Source: Tectiglobus sp965223355
GTDB lineage: Bacteria; Pseudomonadota; Alphaproteobacteria; Rhizobiales; Hyphomicrobiaceae
Length of the DNA stretch: 64,000 nt
NCBI GenBank assembly: GCA_965223355.1
Contig: CBDCWE010000003.1
Span: 1,550,001 to 1,614,000 of the forward strand
Direction: 5' to 3'
Each line of letters opens with the position of its first letter. The first letter of the stretch is position 1. The notes under the pieces were generated by a model. It had not been told where the DNA came from, did not search any database, and saw only the letters and a program-made list of their open reading frames with translations. Of the stretch, positions 50,346 to 59,926 are shown piece by piece. Made by a program: the position numbers and the translations under genes.

Positions 50346-51587
50346 CTAACGCGCATCTGTGGTGGTCCGCCTGGTGATCCGCGACCTGTCGCGAATGCGG
50401 TCACTCGGGTGGAGGACGACCAACTCGCCCGCCGTCAGGCCTGTGAGAATTTGAACACGTTCGGCGTTGCGACGGCCAAGTTCGACACGCCGCAGTTGCG
50501 CCGTGCCGCCATCGTCGACGAACACCGCCCAGTCCTGGCCCGTCCGGAAGGTCGCACTGAGAGGCACGGCAAGGACATCGTTCTGTGACCAGATCACTAT
50601 TTTGACGTAGACGCGGTAGTTGTGCCCCAACCGCAGACGCTGGTTGAAGGGCTCGGCAATTGCCAACCGGACGTTGACGCGCTGTTCTTCAATGCCGAGC
50701 GCCGAGACCTTCTTGAAGCCGGTTGGTTCGATGCGCGTGACTTTACCGTGGAGCGGTTCATCGCCGCCCCAGGCCGTGATCCGTGCTTGTGCGCCCTCAC
50801 GAATTTTGACAGCGTCTGCCGAAAGTAGGTCGACCACGACCTCCAGGTTGCTCGGGTCGCCGAGTTCGAGCAGTGCGGTACCGGATTGTACGACCGTCTC
50901 ACTCTCGGTGATGATGCGCATGACACGTCCGGACACCGGTGCATAAACCTGGACGCAACAGCTCTCGGACGTGTCGTCGAGGTCGTTCAGGGGCTCGATC
51001 AGTTGGGCGCGGGCGCTTTCGAGTTCTCGTTCCTTGACGCCGAGTTGCGCTTGGGCGGTCGCCAACATCGCAGCGGACGTGCGTTGCGCCATCTCGGCCT
51101 CATCGTAACGGCGCTGGCTCACGGTGTTTCGTTTGAGCAGTGCCCGGGCGCGTGCCAGGTCCTTGGTCCGAAAATCAAGATCGGCCTTGGCACTTTCAAC
51201 GCGCGCGCGCGCCAGCGCAACCGCCGACTGCGCCGCCGCCGCACGGGCACCCAAGATGCTGCGCGTTCGCGTGTCGAGGAGTGACGGGCTCACGGGCTCG
51301 AGCGTTGCGACGATCGTCTTGCCCTTGTGAACCGCATCGCCAACCTTTAATCCGGAACGCTTGAATGTCCCGGCAATAGGGGCCGAGACCCGGAAGATAT
51401 TGCGCAGCTCCGTTACACCCTCCTCTTCGACGGTGACCTGCATCGCGGTGCGTTGCGCCTGATAAAGGTCCACCGCAACAGGGTCATCGCGCAGCAACCA
51501 AGCAACGAGCGCAACGAGGGCCAGGCCACCACCGATCAAGATCGCCGGGCGCTGCCATTCGGATTTGAAGTTCACTGCGCGCGCCAT
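50346..51587 (-). CDS. HlyD/MacA-type periplasmic adaptor of an ABC exporter
   Basis: 413 residues. A single N-terminal membrane helix (ILIGGGLALVALVAWLL) anchors the protein, followed by the biotinyl-lipoyl halves (VSAPIAGTFKRSGLKVGDAVHKG and VYAPVSGRVMRI) on either side of a long coiled coil rich in Ala, Arg and Glu (about 100-200). The later part forms the beta-barrel and membrane-proximal domains. It is the last gene of a three-gene minus-strand operon after the ABC ATPase and the FtsX-like permease (start 3 bp after the permease stop), so it bridges the permease to an outer-membrane channel. No outer-membrane protein gene is nearby. Confidence 0.88.
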   Translation of the reverse strand: MARAVNFKSEWQRPAILIGGGLALVALVAWLLRDDPVAVDLYQAQRTAMQVTVEEEGVTELRNIFRVSAPIAGTFKRSGLKVGDAVHKGKTIVATLEPVSPSLLDTRTRSILGARAAAAQSAVALARARVESAKADLDFRTKDLARARALLKRNTVSQRRYDEAEMAQRTSAAMLATAQAQLGVKERELESARAQLIEPLNDLDDTSESCCVQVYAPVSGRVMRIITESETVVQSGTALLELGDPSNLEVVVDLLSADAVKIREGAQARITAWGGDEPLHGKVTRIEPTGFKKVSALGIEEQRVNVRLAIAEPFNQRLRLGHNYRVYVKIVIWSQNDVLAVPLSATFRTGQDWAVFVDDGGTAQLRRVELGRRNAERVQILTGLTAGELVVLHPSDRIRDRSRITRRTTTDAR

Positions 51588-51590
51588 GGA

Positions 51591-53954
51591 CTATTCCCGG
51601 GTTTTGAGAACTCTGATGAGATCGAGATGATCAACGCGAAGCCGCACGATCAGGGCCGCCACAAGCGCGGCACAGAGCACGATCAGCGACGCATAGACGT
51701 AGGTCTTTCGCGAGATTGCAAACGGCACGCGATAAAGTTCCGTATCGAAACCGCTGACCAACAACCAATTGAAGACGTACCCGAATATCCAGCTCAACGG
51801 CAGCGCCAGAACCGTCAACAGCGCAATCTCGCCGAGTAAGACGGCCGAAACTTCTGCGCGTGTAAAACCCAGGACTCGCAGGCTTGCAAGCTCTCGTCCG
51901 CGCTCTGACAGCTGAATGCGTGCACTGTTGTAGACAACACCAAAGCAGATGATGACGGCCAGTACGATGAACGTCGTCATCATGATATTGATGTTCTGTG
52001 CCAGCGTCCGACGGAACATGTTGAGCGACGCCTTCTGCAGCACAACCGCGGCAACCGCCGGCATGTCCTTCAACGCGCGATAGAGCTGCGGCAGCTCCTG
52101 CGTGTCGACCATCAGGTCCGCTGCGTTCGCAACGTCACCGTCGCCGGCCAGGCGATTGAGGTTGGCGATCTCCATAACCGCCTGCAGCCCGACGTAACCC
52201 TGGAGAATGACCGTGATCCTGACGTCAAATGTTCGCCTGTGGCCCTGGGTCATCTCAACGGATATGACGTCGCCGCGGTCGGCACCGAGGAGCTGAGCGA
52301 GTTTCTCACTGACCGCAATGCCAAATTCCGGTACAGCGAGCGGTTCGAGCTCCAGGCCGAGAAGTTGTTGAAGGTTTGCACGGCGTCCGACGCCCTGGAC
52401 CGCGATCCGCTTTTGGCGGTGTTGATGGCGCAGTTTCGCCGGCACTGAGCGAACCGGCTCGACCTGTCGGACCCCGGGCAGCGCCGCCAGATCGCGGACC
52501 ACGCGCATTGGTTTGATGTCGCGGAAGGCGACGGTTGCATCCTGGCGCTGCAAGCGAAAATACGTGACGTCGATCATCGTCTCGATCGAGTCCCAGGTCG
52601 ACATCGACATGATCAACAGGCCGCCTGAGGCGGCGATGCCGACGATTGTCAGGCCGGAGCGAACCGGAAACCGCAACACATGCCGCACAACCATGTTGGC
52701 AGCGCTTGGCAGTGCCCGTGTCAGTCGCGACAGGGCAAACAGGTTGCGTCCATAGTTGGGTGGTGCCGGCGGCGCCATGGCAACGGCCGGCGACAGTTTC
52801 AATATGCCGCGCACGCCGGCGAGGGCACCGAGCCATGCTGCCAGGAAACTTGCGACGCCGGCGCCGGCAAAAACATCGATCGGATTGAGAAAGACAAAAA
52901 ACGGAAAATGAAAGAACTGGGTATAGAGGGTGGTCATTCCCCGGCCCAGATAAATCCCGGCGGCCAGGCCCAACACGACACCGATCGCCGCGATCACCGA
53001 GACAAACTTCAGATAGTGCAGCGCAATCGTGCGGGCCCGATAACCAACCGCCTTCAACAGGCCGATTTGCTCGCGTTCGCGCACGATCAAGCGGCCCAGC
53101 GCCATATTGATAAGGAATGCTGCGACCGCAAAAAAGATCGGCGGTATGATCCGGCTCATCGTGCGCAGCTGGTTGAGTTCGGCATCAATGAAGGCGTGCG
53201 ACAGCTGGTCTTTGCGCAGGATTGCGCCGGTGCCGCCGTATCTGTCAAGGATCCGGTCGACATCATCGAGAACGGCCTCCGGTCTGGCCGACCGATTGAG
53301 CCTCATCAGCACGCCGTTATAAGCCCCATCAAGATCGAACGCTGCTTCGGCCGCTCTCTGGTTCATCCAGATAACGCCGAACCGCCTGTCATCGGGTATC
53401 AGATCACCGGGCCCCAGGGCATAGATGAACTCCGGGCTGAGTACGATGCCGACGATTTTCAGACGCCTTTTGCGGCCGTTGAGGATCGCGCGCAACGTCC
53501 CGCCCGGTTCGAACCTGTGAGCCTTGGCAAAGGTTTCACTGACGACGATCTCATCTGGACTGCCACGGGCCGGCAGGCGGCCGGATCTGAGGACCAAGGC
53601 ATTGAGGCGCAGGCGTCCTGTCGGCGGTAGTGAAAGAATTCGCCCGGTCGCCGGCCGATTGTAGCCATCGATATCGAGGATGGCCGACTGCTCGATCCGG
53701 CCCGCCGCAACGGCGACGCCGTTGACTTCCGACAATTGCCGAAGCACCGAGCGTGGAAAGCGTTTCGCCGTGGCAAACAGATCCGCAAACCGATAGCGCT
53801 CATAGTAGGCCGCGCGGGTTTCCTCCAGCGATCGGTAGGCGCCGTTCCCGAGAACCACCGTTGCAACGCCTGCGGCCAGGACGAGCGCGATCGCTAGGGC
53901 CTGCGCCCACAGGTCTTGCAAGTCCCGCAACAACTTTCTGTTGAGCACGCTCAC
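51591..53954 (-). CDS. FtsX-like ABC exporter permease with two membrane modules
   Basis: 787 residues. Two FtsX-type blocks are present: an N-terminal anchor, a large periplasmic domain (about 40-260), a first set of three helices (IIPPIFFAVAAFLINMALGRL and following to about 385), a second periplasmic domain (about 440-640) and a final set (NINIMMTTFIVLAVIICFGVVYN to the end). The pattern LREREQIGLLKAVGYRARTIALHYLKFV-like, ELASLRVLGFTRAEV and the periplasmic folds match MacB/LolE-related exporter permeases rather than importers. It overlaps the ATPase gene by 4 bp and is followed by the adaptor, so the three form one exporter. The exported compound is unknown (lipid, antibiotic or peptide are all possible). 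Confidence 0.87.
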   Translation of the reverse strand: MSVLNRKLLRDLQDLWAQALAIALVLAAGVATVVLGNGAYRSLEETRAAYYERYRFADLFATAKRFPRSVLRQLSEVNGVAVAAGRIEQSAILDIDGYNRPATGRILSLPPTGRLRLNALVLRSGRLPARGSPDEIVVSETFAKAHRFEPGGTLRAILNGRKRRLKIVGIVLSPEFIYALGPGDLIPDDRRFGVIWMNQRAAEAAFDLDGAYNGVLMRLNRSARPEAVLDDVDRILDRYGGTGAILRKDQLSHAFIDAELNQLRTMSRIIPPIFFAVAAFLINMALGRLIVREREQIGLLKAVGYRARTIALHYLKFVSVIAAIGVVLGLAAGIYLGRGMTTLYTQFFHFPFFVFLNPIDVFAGAGVASFLAAWLGALAGVRGILKLSPAVAMAPPAPPNYGRNLFALSRLTRALPSAANMVVRHVLRFPVRSGLTIVGIAASGGLLIMSMSTWDSIETMIDVTYFRLQRQDATVAFRDIKPMRVVRDLAALPGVRQVEPVRSVPAKLRHQHRQKRIAVQGVGRRANLQQLLGLELEPLAVPEFGIAVSEKLAQLLGADRGDVISVEMTQGHRRTFDVRITVILQGYVGLQAVMEIANLNRLAGDGDVANAADLMVDTQELPQLYRALKDMPAVAAVVLQKASLNMFRRTLAQNINIMMTTFIVLAVIICFGVVYNSARIQLSERGRELASLRVLGFTRAEVSAVLLGEIALLTVLALPLSWIFGYVFNWLLVSGFDTELYRVPFAISRKTYVYASLIVLCAALVAALIVRLRVDHLDLIRVLKTRE

Positions 53955-54658
53955 CAGCTGATCTCCGCTGGCGCAAGGGGCGTTTCATTTTTCTGCGTGC
54001 GCGCGATGGCGCCATCCTGCAGGTAGATCACGCGGTGCGCAATCTTCCGGGTTGCCATGTTGTGCGTGATGATCGCGGTCGTCGTCCCAAATTGTTGGTT
54101 GACCTGCACCAGCGCTTCCAGGACGCGGGTGCCGGTCTTTGAATCCAAGGCGCCGGTCGGCTCATCGCACAGCAGTACGCCGGGTCGCTTTGCGATTGCC
54201 CGCGCGATCGCCACGCGTTGCTGCTCACCACCGGAAAGCTCTGCGGGGAAGTGATCGATCCGGTGTCTGAGGCCGACGATGTCAAGTGCGGCTTGCGGTG
54301 TCATCGGATCGGCACTCACTTCGGTCACGAGGGCGACGTTCTCGCGCGCCGTCAGGCTTGGCATCAGGTTGTAGAACTGGAACACGAAGCCGACATGGCG
54401 GCGCCGGAATGCCGTCAGCGCATCGTCGCTGGCGTGTGTGATGTCGGTTCCGCGGAACAGCACCTGCCCGTCGGTTCCTCTGTCGAGCCCTCCGAGAATG
54501 TTGAGCAACGTCGACTTGCCGCTGCCCGACGGGCCCAGCAGCACGGTCATCTCGCCCTCGTAGAACTTGACGTCGACGCCGCGCAAGGCATCGACTTTCA
54601 CCTCGCCGGTATCATAGGTCTTAGTCAGGTTCCGCGTTTCAAACACGATCTCGTTCAT
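53951..54658 (-). CDS. ABC transporter ATP-binding protein of the exporter
   Basis: 235 residues from ATG 54658; an earlier in-frame GTG adds four residues. All ABC motifs are present: Walker A GPSGSGKST, Q-loop VFQFYNLMP, signature LSGGEQQRVAIARAIA, Walker B VLLCDEPTGALD, and the H-loop in IITHNMA. It belongs to the MacB/LolD-type exporter ATPases. It is the first gene of the operon, overlapping the permease by 4 bp. Confidence 0.93.
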   Translation of the reverse strand: MNEIVFETRNLTKTYDTGEVKVDALRGVDVKFYEGEMTVLLGPSGSGKSTLLNILGGLDRGTDGQVLFRGTDITHASDDALTAFRRRHVGFVFQFYNLMPSLTARENVALVTEVSADPMTPQAALDIVGLRHRIDHFPAELSGGEQQRVAIARAIAKRPGVLLCDEPTGALDSKTGTRVLEALVQVNQQFGTTTAIITHNMATRKIAHRVIYLQDGAIARTQKNETPLAPAEISW

Positions 54659-54833
54659 GCGGTTCACCAATGCGCTCGCGCTGGTCGTAACCTGTACCCG
54701 CCAGCTGCGAATTGCGCGGGATCAAGGGCTAATTCTTAGCAAAAGTTGATGTGGATCAATTTGTTGACACAGGAGATCTGTTGGCATTTGCAGCACGACT
54801 ACGCAATATTTGGATTTGTTTTCGAAAGTTCAT

Positions 54834-55277
54834 ATGAAAGCTGTCACGACTTGGATACTTCTTGCCGACGGCGCCCGCGCCCGCATCCTGCGCAACATCG
54901 GACCCAATAAAGGCATCGAGCCGGTCGAGGGAATGATTTTCTGCGCCGATCACCGGCCGACACGCGAAATCGATGCGGACAAGCCGGGGCGAACGTTCCA
55001 GTCCGTTGGCCAATTGCGCCACGCCAAGCAACCGCGCTCAGACCCGCACGAGAATCTCAAAGATGACTTCAATCGCGCGCTCGCACAAACGCTGGAACGC
55101 TGTGGCAGTGACTATGACCGACTTATACTTGTTGCACCTGCGCCAGCGCTTGGCCGGTTGCGCAGTCACATCACAGCAAGCGTTGCGAGCAAAGTCCGTG
55201 CGGAACTCGTCATGAACCTCACGCACATCCCTGACAATGAGCTTGCCGATCATCTTCAAGACGTGATCGTGCTGTGA
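54834..55277 (+). CDS. Host attachment family protein (PF10116-like)
   Basis: 147 residues from ATG 54834. WILLADGARARILRN at the N-terminus and the central RTFQSVGQLRHAKQPRSDPHENLKDDFNRALA with the ending VRAELVMNLTHIPDNELADHL match the family named for proteins needed for plant-host attachment in Agrobacterium; the fold is that of the BaeRF/eRF1-like domains. The molecular role is unknown. It is divergent from the exporter operon and precedes an Hsp20 gene, suggesting a stress setting rather than attachment itself. Confidence 0.8.
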   Translation: MKAVTTWILLADGARARILRNIGPNKGIEPVEGMIFCADHRPTREIDADKPGRTFQSVGQLRHAKQPRSDPHENLKDDFNRALAQTLERCGSDYDRLILVAPAPALGRLRSHITASVASKVRAELVMNLTHIPDNELADHLQDVIVL

Positions 55278-55435
55278 TCGCGGGCTCGATCGTTTCCGCA
55301 TTGGGCGGGGCAGCGGGATGGTTCGGGTTTAAGTTTGAACGGCGATCAGCGTTGATCGCGATCAATGTTGTCGCCCGCCGATGTGAGGCAAATTGGACAT
55401 TGACCTTTGGCCACAACTGCTTGGGAGTACCAAAG

Positions 55436-55852
55436 ATGGTTGAGAATGCCCACACCGCCGGCGCCCTGTCCGGTCTCGCAGATCCGTTGCGAAGCCTGGG
55501 CAAGCGACTTGCCGACTGGTTTGCACCGGCCTCGGAAGCCTCCGTCAACACGGACTGTTACGAGATTGTCGTCGAAGTGCCGGGGGTCAGCGTCGAGGCA
55601 ATTGACGTGTCCGTGCATGACGGCAGCCTGGTGATCCACGGCGAAAAGCGTTTCGAGCATCAGGAAAGCGGTAAAACCTATTTCTTCTCCGAGCGTCAGT
55701 ACGGCGCATTCCAGCGCACCTTCCGCCTGCCGCCGGACGCCGATTCTCAACGTGTGGTTGCAACGTGTAAGGATGGTGTGCTGACGGTGAAGATCGCAAA
55801 GCGCGATCCGCACAGCGACGGGCGCAAGAAGATCGAAGTTCGCCAAGCCTAG
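55436..55852 (+). CDS. Small heat shock protein (Hsp20/alpha-crystallin)
   Basis: 138 residues from ATG 55436 with GGGAG nine bases upstream; the frame is open 54 codons earlier, overlapping the neighbouring gene. The alpha-crystallin domain is complete: YEIVVEVPGVSVEAIDVSVHDGSLVI, then FSERQYGAFQRTFRLP (the P(G/A)-like turn) and CKDGVLTVKIAKR. It binds unfolding proteins as an ATP-independent holdase. The stop codon TAG at 55850-55852 is the first three bases of palindromic copy I, so the element defines the end of the protein; the tail KKIEVRQA looks natural. Confidence 0.9.
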   Translation: MVENAHTAGALSGLADPLRSLGKRLADWFAPASEASVNTDCYEIVVEVPGVSVEAIDVSVHDGSLVIHGEKRFEHQESGKTYFFSERQYGAFQRTFRLPPDADSQRVVATCKDGVLTVKIAKRDPHSDGRKKIEVRQA

Positions 55853-55986
55853 AGCAACCTGCCTTTATTCGGAATCGGAACGATCCTGAATAAAGGCAGA
55901 AAGTTGCTCGCCTCTAAAGTGGCGATCATCTTTGTGCTTTAAGTTGGAACCGCTATTGCGGTTCCAACTTAAAGCACAAAGATCTA
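55850..55986 (-). repeat. Palindromic element, copy I (inverted, supplies the hsp20 stop)
   Basis: TAGAGCAACC to AAAGATCTA, both hairpins present. The 5' TAG is the hsp20 stop. It lies between hsp20 and the cytochrome gene. Confidence 0.95.
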
Positions 55987-56044
55987 AAGTGGCGTGCGAC
56001 GCCGAGCTAGAATGATTGGACAGCAGGTGGAGGAGGGCGCCGGC

Positions 56045-56386
56045 ATGCGTTCACGGGCCTATTGGAGTGCGGTCGCAATCGGGCAGCTGGCCCTCGGGCT
56101 CGTCTTGGCGCCGACATCGGCTGCGCAAACGATCGGCGATGCAGCGAAGGGCAAAGCCTATGCCAGTTCGGTTTGCGCGGAATGTCATAACATTGAACCC
56201 GGTGGCACCAGTTCGCGACTGCCAGCGGCAACGCCGTTTCAGATCGTCGCGACAACGCCCGGCATGACGTCGACGGCGCTAACCGTGTTTTTCCGGACGC
56301 CGCACAAGAACATGCCGAACCTCATAGTCAAAGATCAGGATGCGGACAATGTGATTGCCTACATCCTCAGCCTCAAACAGGATTAG
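56045..56386 (+). CDS. Small monohaem cytochrome c
   Basis: 113 residues from ATG 56045 with GGAGGAGGG upstream. A signal peptide (ALGLVLAPTSAAQ) is followed by GKAYASSVCAECHNIEP with the CxxCH haem site, and a C-terminal Met ligand is likely in HKNMPNLIV. It should carry electrons in the periplasm. It is preceded by palindromic copy I and followed within a few bases by copy J and an IS5-type element. Confidence 0.85.
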   Translation: MRSRAYWSAVAIGQLALGLVLAPTSAAQTIGDAAKGKAYASSVCAECHNIEPGGTSSRLPAATPFQIVATTPGMTSTALTVFFRTPHKNMPNLIVKDQDADNVIAYILSLKQD

Positions 56387-56390
56387 GGCA

Positions 56391-56444
56391 CCTGCCTTTA
56401 TTCGGCATCGTTCCGATCCCCAATAAAGGCAGAAAGTTGCTCTA
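56391..56444 (+). repeat. Partial palindromic element, copy J (hairpin 2 only)
   Basis: CACCTGCCTTTATTCGG to CAATAAAGGCAGAAAGTTGCTCTA. The final TA coincides with the first bases of the adjacent IS5-type inverted repeat, so the IS probably inserted at the element's TA. Confidence 0.85.
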
Positions 56445-57948
56445 ACAGGCTGTTGAAATGGGGCCGAAGGTAGCATGGTTTGCTGCTCGGTGGGGCGGTT
56501 GCGGTCGGTCGGCGGTTGTCACCATTGCCGTCTTGCGGCGTTCGGCGTCAGCCTTGCAGTTGCCCGAGCAGTTTTGGCAGGCGGATGAGATTTTAGGCGG
56601 CCATCGTGAAGGTGAACGCCTGTTCCATGCGGGCGCGGCCGCGTCGCATCGGACGGTCGAGGCCGGCGACCGTCTTGGCCCATCCAAACGCCTCTTCGAT
56701 GAGCTTGCGTTTCTTCTGGCTTGCGGCGTAGTCGGCGTGACGGGTGGTGCGCGCGTCGATGGCCGATGATCGCCCCCTGGTGTTTTGCGCAACGTGCAGC
56801 GTCACACACATCTGCCGACAACCTGCAACGAATTCCTTCGTGTCATAGTTCTTGTCGGCGCCGAGCGTGACGCGCCGTCTGGAGCCCGGTAGATGGGCCT
56901 CGACCATGTCCTTGGCGGCGTCGCGCTCGGCAGTGCCGTTGGCCTCGGTCAGCGTCGCCTCGACGATCAGCCCGTGCCGGTTCTCGGCGAGCGCATGGCC
57001 GAGGTCGGCAAGGCGCGCCTCGCGGCCCTTGTCCTTGTCCTTGCCCTTGCCCTTGCGATAGAGACGCGCCTCGCTGTCGGTCGGCAAGGCGTGCGTCGCG
57101 TTCGAGCGCTTTTGCTTGTGAAAGTCGACCTGTGCGTTACGGCTGGTCTTGGCTGGAGCGGTCGGTTGCATCGGGCTTGTCTCGGCGTTGCTGGCGGTGG
57201 CTGGGATGTCGGTGTTTCGTCTGACTGGTCGTTGGCTGGTGTATGTATCGGGCGGTATGTCTTTGCGGTGTGTGTCGCATGGTGGAGCGCTGTCGCCGGG
57301 CGGCGCGGTGTTATCATCGGGCGGGCCGTCACTTGGCGGCTCATCCCCACTCGCGTCATCGCCGGGCCCGTCATCAATTGTCTTCGGCACGAAACTCTTG
57401 AACGAAGCCCAGGCATTGACCTGTGTGCCGTCGACCGTGAAATGGTCGTCCGACAACAGCGACTTGACCTGCGGATGCTCGATAATGCCCTTGAGGAATT
57501 TGCGCGCAATGTCGGCCTCGAGCAGGCGGTCGCGGTTTTTCGAATAGGTCGAGTGGTCCCACACCGCATCATCGATGCCGAGGCCCGCGAACCACCGGAA
57601 CAGCAGGTTGTAATCGAGTTGCCCGATCAGCTGGCGCTCGGAACGGAGCGAATAAAACGCCTGCAACAGCGAACCACGCAGGAGGCGTTCTGGCGGGATC
57701 GACCCCCGCCCGAACGGTTCATACATGGCCTCGAAATCGGCATCGAGTGCGCGCACCACATCGTCAACGATACGCCGGATCAGCCTCAGCGGATGGTTCG
57801 ACGGCACACGCTTTTCGATGTCGACATACGAAAACAGCGAACTTGTCGTGGGGTCAGATCCCCGCATGAGCCCCCCCTTGCCAAGGTTGGCAAAGAAGAA
57901 TCATATTTGCGAGGACTTGTCAGCAGAGCGAATTTCAACAGCCTGTTA
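56443..57948 (-). mobile_element. IS5-type insertion sequence (DUF772 transposase) with 17-bp inverted ends
   Basis: TAACAGGCTGTTGAAAT at 56443-56459 is the exact complement of the right end ATTTCAACAGCCTGTTA at 57932-57948. One transposase frame of the minus strand lies between. It adjoins palindromic copy J. Confidence 0.88.
56548..57867 (-). pseudogene. IS5-type transposase with a C-terminal nonsense codon
   Basis: The frame runs 424 codons from 57867 to TAA 56593-56595 and is intact up to FTFTMAA. In frame after the stop the usual ending NLIRLPKLLGQLQG continues to a second stop, so a Tyr codon became TAA and the last 15 residues are lost. DUF772 is at the N-terminus (NHPLRLIRRIVDDV, QLIGQLDYNLLFRWFAGL) and DDE residues are at DGTQVNAW and LGADKNYDTKEF. 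Residues about 165-240 form an unusual Pro/Asp/Thr-rich insert (DDGPGDDASGDEPPSDGPP and following). The change may or may not abolish activity. Confidence 0.8.
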
Positions 57949-57979
57949 GCGAGTTTGACGTCACTCAGGTTGCCGGAAT

Positions 57980-58245
57980 TTAGATTGCGGTCATCCCGCC
58001 GTCTACAAACAGGCAGCTACCGGTAACGTAGGCAGCATCCGGCGAGGCAAGGAAGAGGATGCATGCGGCGACCCCTTCCGGAGTGCCGGGTCGCTTGAGC
58101 ATCGTGCCCTCGGCCGCGTCGTTGTCGTAGTCCTCAACGGTCAGTCCCGCAGCTTCGATCCGGCGCGCATGAAACGGCGTAAATATCGGGCCGGGACAAA
58201 CGGTATTGACACGGATACCGTCTGGTGAGTGGTCCATCGCCATCC
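57980..58245 (-). pseudogene. Short-chain dehydrogenase, C-terminal fragment
   Basis: AMDHSPDGIRVNTVCPGPIFTPFHARR followed by PGTPEGVAACILFLASPDAAYVTGSCLFVDGGMTAI is the C-terminal third of an SDR. The N-terminal cofactor motif and catalytic Tyr are missing: the sequence before it (complement of about 58246 onwards) is unrelated. It lies downstream of the TRAP operon on the same strand. Confidence 0.8.
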
Positions 58246-58519
58246 CAATCCGTAAACACAACCTTTGCGCATCCAATGTTTATGGCGATGAGTGGTGCGG
58301 TATGGGTGATGCTTCGACAACAAATCCTTACGCCAAGTCAGCGACTTCGTCGCCACTCATCAACTCATACTCAAGCCCGCCGTGAATAATTCGGGTTAGC
58401 CTGCAAGGCGCCATCACCAACACGTCCCGCGCCCGTGCGCAACGTGGTCTCGCCGCTGACACGGCAAGAACACAGCGCCGACGGCCCCGCCCGGCTGCGT
58501 CGGACCGCGGAGGCCCGCC
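58246..58519. other. Junction region between the TRAP operon and the SDR fragment
   Basis: No gene is recognised. GTGAATAATTCGGGTTAG at 58381-58397 resembles an insertion-sequence end, so an IS probably deleted the first two thirds of the SDR gene. Confidence 0.4.
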
Positions 58520-59839
58520 TCACGTTCGCATCAGGCTCGGCAACCAGGTGATGATACCGGGGAAGATCATGCACAGGGCAAGCCCCACGACCATCAGCAG
58601 GACGAACGGCGCCGAGGACTTGTAGATGTCCATCATCGTCACGTCCGGTGGCACGACCGCCTTCATGTAAAACAGGTTGAACCCGAACGGTGGTGTCAGA
58701 TACGCCAGTTCCATGTTGATGACAAACAGGATCGCGAACCACAGCGGATCGAACCCGAGCGAAGTGACGATCGGGAAGAAGATCGGCGCTGTCAGCAGAA
58801 CGATGCCGGTCGGATCGAAGAACATGCCGAGCACGAGCAGGATGAGCTGCATGGTGATAATCACCATCCAGGGATCGCCGACACCCCTGATCAGGTCGCC
58901 GACAAGCGAAGAGGCGCCGGTGACGGCATAGAGCGCCGTGAACGCGGAGGCGGCGAACACGATCCAGATCACCATCGCGCTGAGACGCAACGTGATGAAC
59001 AGCGCCGACGTGAAATTCTCCCAATTGAACGTGCGCTTGATCAACGCGCTGACGATCGCGCCGAGGGCGCCGATGGCCGACGCCTCACTCGGTGTGGCGA
59101 GACCGAAGAACATCGACCCCATGACCGCGAAAATGAGGCCGACGGGCAGCACCAACCCCGCCAGCAGCCTGAGGCGCGCAGACAGCAGCAACCGGTCGTC
59201 TGGCGGCACCGCCGGTCCCATGTCCTTTTGAATGTAGCAGCGGATGAGGATGTAACCGACGAACAGTGAGCTGAGCAGCAGGCCCGGCAGAATGCCGGCA
59301 ATAAACAACTCGCCGACCGACAGCCTCGACGTCAGGGCGAGAATGATCATCAGTACGCTTGGCGGAATGAGGATGCCGAGCGAACCGCCGGCCGAGATGC
59401 ACCCGAGGGCGATGTCCTTCTTGTAGCTGCGCTTGAGCATCGAGGGCAGCGCGATCAGGCCCATCGACGTGGTCGCGGCCCCGCTGATGCCGACCATCGC
59501 CGCAAACAGCGTGCAGATCAGCACCGTGCCGGCCGCAAGTCCGCCGCGCAGCCCGCCCATCCAGTGGTACATCAGTTCGTACATGTCCTCGGCGATGCCA
59601 CATCGCTGTAGCATAGCGCCCATGAATATGAACATCGGCACGGCCACCAGTAGGAACATGTCCATGGCCATGTACGTTCGGTTCGCGAGCACCGGCAGCG
59701 CGTGCGGCCCCCACAGCAAGATGATGAAGAACGTGGCCACGCCGCCGATCGCGAACACCAGCGGCAGTCCTGCCAGCAGAAGGACAATGAGACTGCCGAA
59801 AAGCATGACTGTCAGCCACTCTGGGCCAAGTTCCATCAT
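58520..59839 (-). CDS. dctM: TRAP transporter large permease
   Basis: 439 residues with AGGAG seven bases upstream of the first of two ATGs. About 12-14 hydrophobic segments and the DctM motifs GISGAATTSMGLIALPSM, CISAGGSLGILIPPSV and the final FGFNLFYMKAV are present. It forms the Na+-driven transport core together with DctQ. It is last in a dctPQM operon; the start lies 87 bp from the DctQ stop. Confidence 0.92.
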   Translation of the reverse strand: MMELGPEWLTVMLFGSLIVLLLAGLPLVFAIGGVATFFIILLWGPHALPVLANRTYMAMDMFLLVAVPMFIFMGAMLQRCGIAEDMYELMYHWMGGLRGGLAAGTVLICTLFAAMVGISGAATTSMGLIALPSMLKRSYKKDIALGCISAGGSLGILIPPSVLMIILALTSRLSVGELFIAGILPGLLLSSLFVGYILIRCYIQKDMGPAVPPDDRLLLSARLRLLAGLVLPVGLIFAVMGSMFFGLATPSEASAIGALGAIVSALIKRTFNWENFTSALFITLRLSAMVIWIVFAASAFTALYAVTGASSLVGDLIRGVGDPWMVIITMQLILLVLGMFFDPTGIVLLTAPIFFPIVTSLGFDPLWFAILFVINMELAYLTPPFGFNLFYMKAVVPPDVTMMDIYKSSAPFVLLMVVGLALCMIFPGIITWLPSLMRT

Positions 59840-59926
59840 GAAGTTACTCCTGTAGGCTTGCGGTCGTCTCGCCGGATCAGATCAACTGGAAAAGCGTAGT
59901 GAGGGGTGACGGGTGAGGGGCGGCGA

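Noticed and set aside
56593..56595. TAA in the IS5-type transposase as recoding
   Set aside because: Ochre codon in a mobile element; a point mutation of a Tyr codon is sufficient.
56893..58026. 377-codon plus-strand ORF across the IS5-type element
   Set aside because: It is the complement of the transposase gene; the Leu/Val/Ala-rich content comes from its Asp/Lys-rich codons.
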